In this document: in pieces, positions 21,201 to 25,788 of the stretch
Position numbering within the stretch: the stretch's first letter is position 1
Layout: each line of letters opens with the position of its first letter
Source of the DNA: Phoronis ovalis
Lineage: Eukaryota > Phoronida > Phoronidae
DNA length: 25,788 nucleotides
NCBI GenBank assembly: GCA_028565635.1
Contig: JAOXYB010055056.1
Coordinates: 1 to 25,788 of the forward strand
Direction of reading: 5' to 3'
Translations under genes and position numbers: made by a program
The notes under the pieces: generated by a model
What the model saw: only the letters and a program-made list of their open reading frames with translations
Databases searched by the model: none
Told to the model about the DNA's origin: nothing

Positions 21201-23460
21201 CAGGTTTGTGTTTTTAAAGCATCAAATTTTGAGAAAAAGATAGTTTTTGACTTTTCTGAAATACAAATATATTAATACAAGTATGTTTTATAACATGTAC
21301 AGGTGACAAAATGTGTTCTTCTTGTCACCCTTAATAGTATACTAAACAAACCATAACCAAGCTGGGTATCTCCATGATTGGCCCAGTAATCAGCCTCGTG
21401 TCTCCAGTAACCATATCCATACACTCCAGCTGCTTTAAGAAATTTTGTATATTCTTCGGTGTTAAAGTGTGGATCAGTTGTTTCTAAAAAAGCATTATAA
21501 AAATTACTATTTATAGGATCACCCCCGAGTATATATAGGCAATTACCCTTTTAGTTATATAGGAAGAAATAGAAAAACCATGGGTTCACAATCCCCTGAA
21601 AAGTACACTATTCTATTACACCCAAAAATGTGTTTGTTGATAGTATATATAAGCATCTTTGAAATGAGTTTGCTTGTGAAATCTGTATCATCGCTTCATT
21701 ACAGAATAATGGGTAGCATGTAAATGTACCCCTTAAAGGATAATTGTGTTACCATGAGAAAACTGAAATGGAAAATCAGCAAGCTGCTTTGATAAACTCA
21801 TATACTTCTTCATTCTTTTACACCAATCTATATGACTATGTGCACAATTAATCTCAGCATCTTCATGTTTTTTCAATCCCATGCATTCCTCCGAGCAGAA
21901 AAATACTGCCTCACAAATTGAACTGCAAAAATGTGAAATTATAAATGAACGATATTAACATGTAAATTTACTTAAAGAGTGGTGTTACAAATGAAACTTA
22001 CATCACAATAGCTTCTGTTTTCCACTTATTTAGAGTTGCTGCTTGTTACTGGGTATATACTATATATTTCAACTCAAGGTGCTTATGGTGGAGTGTGGTG
22101 TTAGTTCATTACTGCTTTGCTATAGCCATCAAGGTTTTGAAACTAGGTCTCCCCCCTGGGGGTTTGACTCAAGGAATTATCTGGTACCCATGTTTGTGAA
22201 TGCATGGGTTTTTCAAAAAGCCTGTAAATGCATTTTTCCACTTCCAAATGTTGACACCTTTTCACTGATTGAAAGAAATTTTAGATATCCTAATGGCATT
22301 TAGTTAGAAGTTTAGTTACGGGCAACCTGTAATGATAAATTGGCAATTTTGATCGGTTCCTATGCATTAAATAGGAATTAAAATACCCCACTAAAAGAAT
22401 CATCTTAAAATAAAGTACCCTTCCTTTTAGTTGTAGTCAGAACCAAATCTTCGCCTACAACGGCTATAGTTTTGAAGTTAGTTATTGCTAGGAATCACTA
22501 AGTCCGAGAAAATACCATCTAGTGCAATGTTGTGTGAGGATGTGCAAAAAGCTAGGTATTGTATATCGCAACTGGGGGGGACTTTTGGATATATTTTGGG
22601 GTGGGGGTGTGCTACTGAGGGTAAAATTTTTGGACTAAATCTATACAAAAAATGTGGATATTGCACACCCTTGCACATAATGTGCGAGGAAGTAATAATC
22701 AGTAAGTGCGAGGATGTGCAACCCCAGGGGGGGCAGTCAATATGAAAGTGGGTACCCATGTTCCAACATGGCTTTTCAAAAAAGCCCCTAACGAAGTGAA
22801 ATTCTGCAAAAAAAATACACCCCTAAGGAAGTGAGTTTTTTGGAAAAAATTCACCCTTAAGAAAGTGACTTTTGGGAAAGACCACCCCTAACGAAGTGTC
22901 ACATCTCAAAAAAAACACCCCTTTTAGTGATTTTAGCCAAAAAACAGACCCTAAGCACGTAACGCGCATTACGATTAAAAATTTGATTACATACCCTTTC
23001 ACACGAAATTTTGTTGGCACATGCGTACCCACTTTCATATTGACTGCCCCCCACGGGTGTGCGACCAGCTATTGACTGCTAGTTGGAAAAACTTTTAACA
23101 ATTTTTAACGCTGCCTGGGCCATGATCATTCGGCTCCGCCGCAGGCAAGCTATACAGTAGAGTCACGTAGTCAGGGCTGAGTAGGGTACTAATGTGTGCA
23201 TGACTAAGAGAGGGCCCAGGCCATGGTCCAACCCTGGGACTTGGACTAAGTCATGAAACTCAATAGTCCTGCAAACATAGTAGGGACTTGTAGGGTCATG
23301 CTTGCAGGACTAGAAACTCAATTGCAATGCCAATGGCAATGATTGGCAATGGTGTACAAATTGTACTAACACAATAACGTTAAAGAACAACTGAACGAAA
23401 TACTCGACATTCTTACCACAATATGAAACCCTTCTTGTTGCATACACAGCACAATTTCAT
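18259..23460 (-). CDS. Gene B: MYND zinc-finger protein with MSS51/ZMYND15-type C-terminal domain
   Basis: Seven exons: 23460-23417, 21922-21753, 21483-21352, 20853-20644, 20210-20122, 19171-18944, 18459-18259. Intron phases are 2,1,1,1,0,0, and the total of 1074 nt gives 357 residues plus TGA. The ATG has an in-frame TAG upstream and a promoter-like region behind it. Residues 4-49 form a MYND finger: C4, C7, C15, C18, C24, C28, then H45 and C49, with C41 also possible. MYND fingers usually bind short proline-rich peptides. From about residue 91 the sequence resembles the MSS51/ZMYND15 C-terminal region: GVYGYGYWRHE, NPYGLP, WKSYYIWRG (149-157), LVGVEKE (201-207), LGFNAGLGAYMSW (271-283), FTDYC (299-303), NPFRSP (328-333) and PWYSNGF (344-350). 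Yeast MSS51 regulates COX1 translation; ZMYND15 acts in spermatid gene control. The finger starts at residue 4, leaving no room for a mitochondrial presequence, so I infer a cytosolic or nuclear protein. Confidence 0.88.
19480..19990. repeat. Two related short palindromic repeats in gene B intron 5
   Basis: CCAAATGTTCCCAG-ATG-centred sequence occurs near 19515-19545 and again at 19888-19920. The second copy pairs with a reverse complement at 19949-19981 (CATTCACAAAATGCACATG ...), forming an imperfect hairpin with about 32-nt arms. The first copy has a weaker partner near 19582-19608. Both are preceded by TCACCAGTC or CCACCAGTC. They look like decayed small foldback elements. Confidence 0.45.
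22130..22300 (+). repeat. Partial relative of the foldback element at 22716
   Basis: CCCCCTGGGGG then TTTGACTCAAGG, followed by GGTACCCATGTTTGTGAATG and TTTTTCAAAAAG, parallels the left end of the 22716 element (GGGGGCAGTCAATATG, GGTACCCATGTTCCAACATG, CTTTTCAAAAAAG). Only one end is visible. It lies in intron 1 of gene B. Confidence 0.5.
22716..23062. mobile_element. Foldback element with terminal inverted repeats around tandem ~33-nt units
   Basis: The left end (about 22716-22765) and right end (about 23014-23062) are reverse complements, including GGGGGCAGTCAATATGAAAG and TGGGTAC.CATGT. Between them lie about six degenerate units spaced 31-34 nt, each with CACCCCTAA.GAAGTG: near 22785, 22819, 22853, 22884, 22917 and 22948. 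No protein is encoded; the open frames on both strands reflect the repeat. Nearby, GTGYGAGGATGTGCAA occurs twice in direct orientation (22529 and 22707). It sits in intron 1 of gene B. Confidence 0.7.
23263..23312. repeat. Short inverted repeat
   Basis: AGTCCTGCAAACAT and ATGCTTGCAGGACT pair almost perfectly across about 19 nt, flanked on both sides by GAAACTCAAT in direct orientation. It lies in intron 1 of gene B and has no known role. Confidence 0.5.
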
Positions 23461-23600
23461 TATGAAAAGGGTTGTAGTCCGGAAATTCTAGTTGCCCGCA
23501 CCAGGGTATATCTACCCGCACGTTTCTACATGAAGGCCGCCATCATAAAATAAGGAGATAACTACAACAAGCTTCGTCTTTTCTCCACCAGGCTAGGGCC
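23461..23600 (-). promoter_or_regulatory. Candidate promoter / 5' UTR of gene B
   Basis: Within 140 nt upstream of the ATG lie an ETS-type site (CCGGAA on the plus strand, 23479-23484) and a YY1-like site (ATGATGGCGGCC on the minus strand, 23535-23546). The patch is richer in CpG than its surroundings. In animals, YY1 sites in this orientation often lie just downstream of the start site of TATA-less genes, so transcription may begin near 23550-23600. No TATA box is evident. Confidence 0.45.
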
Positions 23601-24482
23601 AGTTCTTTAAAGACTCAGTTGTTCAGTTACAAACTGTATGCTACTGCACTCAAATCCGTGGCCACATCACCCCCGGTACACCACCGTGCCACAGCAATCT
23701 TCGAAGGGTTTTAAATATACCTGTGGGACTTGGGCTGGCCCTAAAAAACCGGGACTAAAAAATAAAATCATAAAATAAATGCAAAAAACTAGGAACTGAA
23801 AAAACTAAAAATGTTTTCCACTGTCATTCACACCTATCACCACATAGCCAACAATCTGACAGAAAGGCAAAAAATCACGCCACTGGCAAATGTAAAATTC
23901 GAAGGGAAAATATCAATTTGACTGAATCATGGGAATTGAATCACAGTTGTCATGATTTTAAGCTTCTACTGGTACGAGACTACAAAAAGAACTTCGATCA
24001 AGTTCCATTAACAATTAATTCGTATAAAATGTGATTTATTTGACTTTTCTTTTTGTTTAACTCAAAACATGTTTTTCTTGTATTAGGGTAGGCAACTAAA
24101 GAAATGCTTCCCGTCTAATAATATTATTTATACTATAAAAAGTATTTTATGGATAACATGTTATAAAAGTATCTTAATTGACTATATGCCTTGTGGAAAT
24201 ATCCTTTTACCTTTTCATATTTAATTTGTACGAAAATAGGCTACAAGATGACAAACTTTAACTAATAGTATAAACAACGCAAGCATTTATTTCCGTTACT
24301 TTATTTTCTGTCATCCGGTATTCTTTTGCTAAGGTATGGTAGCACGCCGGTAATAAAGGCAGTATAATGAAGATTCGTGGAACTTCGAGATTAAATAGAA
24401 CTGTCGCCAAGTCTACAAAGCTTTTGATTGGTTAACCTAAGTTTTTCATCCTCTTCTTCTTTTGATTAGTTCTTCTTTTAAT
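23601..24482. other. Upstream non-coding stretch
   Basis: No gene is recognised. A good-looking minus-strand acceptor (GCCTTTCTGTCAG, near 23854-23866) precedes a short open frame, but no donor or partner exon could be linked to it. Confidence 0.35.
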
Positions 24483-24596
24483 TTACACCAATATGACCGA
24501 ATAATTTAAAAGATGTACCGTATTTTTTAGCAACGTATCCCCGATACCTAGCAAGGAACACTGAAGTAGTCCGAGCACGAATCCGAAATTCTTCAT
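24483..24596 (-). CDS. Small ORF with signal-peptide-like start (37 codons), possible first exon
   Basis: The ATG has a good context (GGCACCATGA) and lies just downstream, on the minus strand, of a CpG-richer patch. The product starts MKNFGFVLGLLQCSLLGIGD, a short basic start followed by a hydrophobic core as in secreted proteins. Two possible donors (GTATCG after codon 16 and GTACAT after codon 26) could make it a first coding exon, but no downstream exon could be assigned. It may be an alternative upstream exon of gene B, part of another gene, or chance. Confidence 0.25.
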   Translation of the reverse strand: MKNFGFVLGLLQCSLLGIGDTLLKNTVHLLNYSVILV

Positions 24597-24720
24597 GGTG
24601 CCTAGCCATCAACAACCATTAGCGAGAACCGCCATTTCTCGTAGCGAAACTTAACCTAGCTTAATAATTTCGTGCCCATTTGCTCACATTGTACTGTTAG
24701 GAACGTACGGGAATCGTTTA
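24597..24720 (-). promoter_or_regulatory. Candidate second promoter patch
   Basis: A YY1-like site (GAAATGGCGGT on the minus strand, 24628-24638) and several CpG sites stand out from AT-rich surroundings. Its likeness to the gene B promoter patch suggests another TATA-less start site. Direction is inferred from the motif only. Confidence 0.3.
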
Positions 24721-24765
24721 CATGTACAGGCATATTTTTTAAAGATTTTCCTATTACTATTTTAT

Positions 24766-24925
24766 CTGCTCGCACTTAACAAGAAAAATTGACAACCAAA
24801 AAAAAACGGTGGCCAAAAAAATCGACAACCAAAAAAACGTCGACAAAACAAATTAGTTAACAAAATTTAAAAACAATGCAAAAAAATGGTCACCAAAAGG
24901 CTATGCTCCCTGCTCGCACTTAACA
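24766..24925. mobile_element. A-rich insertion bounded by 16-nt direct repeats
   Basis: CTGCTCGCACTTAACA occurs at 24766-24781 and again, identical, at 24910-24925. The 128 nt between is very A-rich with repeated GACAACCAAAAAAA units. Perfect 16-nt direct repeats around A-rich sequence are the mark left by LINE-driven retroposition, so this may be a small retroposed piece or its poly(A)-type tail. No SINE promoter boxes are recognised. Confidence 0.45.
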
Positions 24926-25141
24926 GCCCAAGGCAATGCTCGCTATGTAAAGTATGTCATTCAAACGTTTCTATATATTTTTCTAAATACATAGCATAAG
25001 AATGCAACATATTTTCCTACGTAGAAATCGCTATGAAAAGTTATATAAAAGAGCAATAGATTTTCATATTTCCTACTCACTTATTTTTTTGTGATGGAAT
25101 GATCACCAGAAATTTGCTATTCCAGTCCAAAGATAACTTAC

Positions 25142-25197
25142 GCGCTAAATCTAAATACATCCTGAAGCAATGAGGCTGCGGTTGCATCTGTTGTGTT
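25142..25197 (-). CDS. Possible isolated exon
   Basis: A 56-nt segment is bounded on the minus strand by a pyrimidine-rich acceptor (CTTGTCTTATTCTTTGG ... TTAAG) and a strong GTAAGTTAT donor. In its open frame it reads NTTDATAASLLQDVFRFS and ends in phase 2. No neighbouring exon could be linked, so it would belong to a gene mostly outside the window or be chance. Confidence 0.25.
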
Positions 25198-25788
25198 CTT
25201 AATTTGCCAAAGAATAAGACAAGTTTACAAACGTTCGCCTTGCTGACTACATCATACATATGATACACAAATGTATATATGAACGTTAAAGAGTTTTTTT
25301 CAAAATAAATATAAGATTTTAATAGGACACAACATACTTGACCCTTTGTTTGTAAAAGTAACAGAAAATTCCTGTCCAAAAACAACCAACCCAATCAGAG
25401 ACTTTCGATATTCTTATAGTTCTGGGATGATCAGAGGTGAACAAAGTTTGCATGTAACAATATAGGAAAAATATATTTTTTACTGATACACACCTATAGG
25501 GTGACACCTATAGCAATAATAAAGGGCAGTTATTTGCTTTGAATATCTCTTATACTATGTTTTCATAAAAGTATTATATTTCAATAGCATATCATCACTG
25601 CCTGAGAAGCAAGCCATCAGCATAGATGCCCGTAACTTTAAAATGAATTATTGTGTACAATGGATAACGTATACCCTCTCAGAAACATAAATGATCATGA
25701 CCGCCATTCAGCCACCCGATGCGAATCCCATCACTCGATAAATAAGGATGATGGTTTCTACTAAATCTTCAATAAGTATGGCTGATGG
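25198..25788. other. Non-coding end of window
   Basis: No gene can be supported. The last 84 nt are open on the minus strand (ending near 25704), but splice signals and a recognisable domain are lacking. Confidence 0.3.

Noticed and set aside
22478-23075. Four overlapping open frames on both strands (67-93 codons)
   Set aside because: They follow the foldback element and its tandem units. The SLKGVFF-like peptide periodicity comes from the 33-nt units.
25704-25788. Minus-strand open frame ending in a VMGFASGG-like peptide at the window edge
   Set aside because: It stops after about 27 codons and has no clear splice site. It may be part of a dispersed repeat or an exon cut by the window, and cannot be decided here.
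1-25788. tRNA, rRNA and CRISPR features
   Set aside because: No T-arm-like GGTTCRANYCC in cloverleaf context, no rRNA-like block and no regularly spaced direct repeats with unique spacers were seen by eye. A tRNAscan-SE and Rfam search would settle the first two.

Overview
The window looks like AT-rich nuclear DNA of an invertebrate animal. It has long non-coding stretches, short exons with GT-AG introns, decayed LINE pieces, many inverted-repeat (MITE-like) elements and one 100-N assembly gap. I see no operons, ribosome binding sites or bacterial-type genes. A mollusc or other lophotrochozoan is my guess from the repeat style and gene content; the sequence does not prove it.

Two protein-coding genes can be put together, both on the minus strand. 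Gene A (2998-9235) is a chain of eight candidate exons whose reading phases fit exactly. It gives 376 residues: a folded-looking N-terminal part, then a long Lys/Ser/Thr-rich tail, with a stop followed about 30 nt later by AATAAA. I do not recognise the family, and its 5' end is the least certain part. Gene B (18259-23460) is the best supported item: seven exons encoding a complete 357-residue protein with a MYND zinc finger at the extreme N terminus and a C-terminal domain like that of the MSS51/ZMYND15 family. It has a promoter-like region with ETS- and YY1-type motifs just upstream and AATAAA about 70 nt after the stop.

Layout: 1-2500 non-coding with an inverted pair of dispersed repeats; 2506-2828 near-perfect hairpin element; 2998-9235 gene A, whose 3-kb intron carries two LINE reverse-transcriptase tails in opposite orientations; 9236-12780 little recognisable apart from the gap inside a 20-bp tandem array (10089-10284); 12780-15186 a dense repeat block (degenerate triplicated repeat, 600-bp long-TIR element, about 970-bp inverted-repeat element); 15187-18184 non-coding with a 23-bp duplication and a Helitron-like element (17070-17353); 18259-23460 gene B, with foldback repeats in introns 1 and 5; 23461-25788 the gene B promoter, a second promoter-like patch with a small signal-peptide-like ORF, an A-rich insertion bounded by 16-bp direct repeats, and one possible isolated exon.

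Nothing shows the two genes working together. I found no convincing plus-strand protein gene, rRNA, tRNA or CRISPR array. The items most worth following up are the unidentified gene A, the compact MYND/MSS51-type protein of gene B, and the foldback elements with internal tandem repeats.
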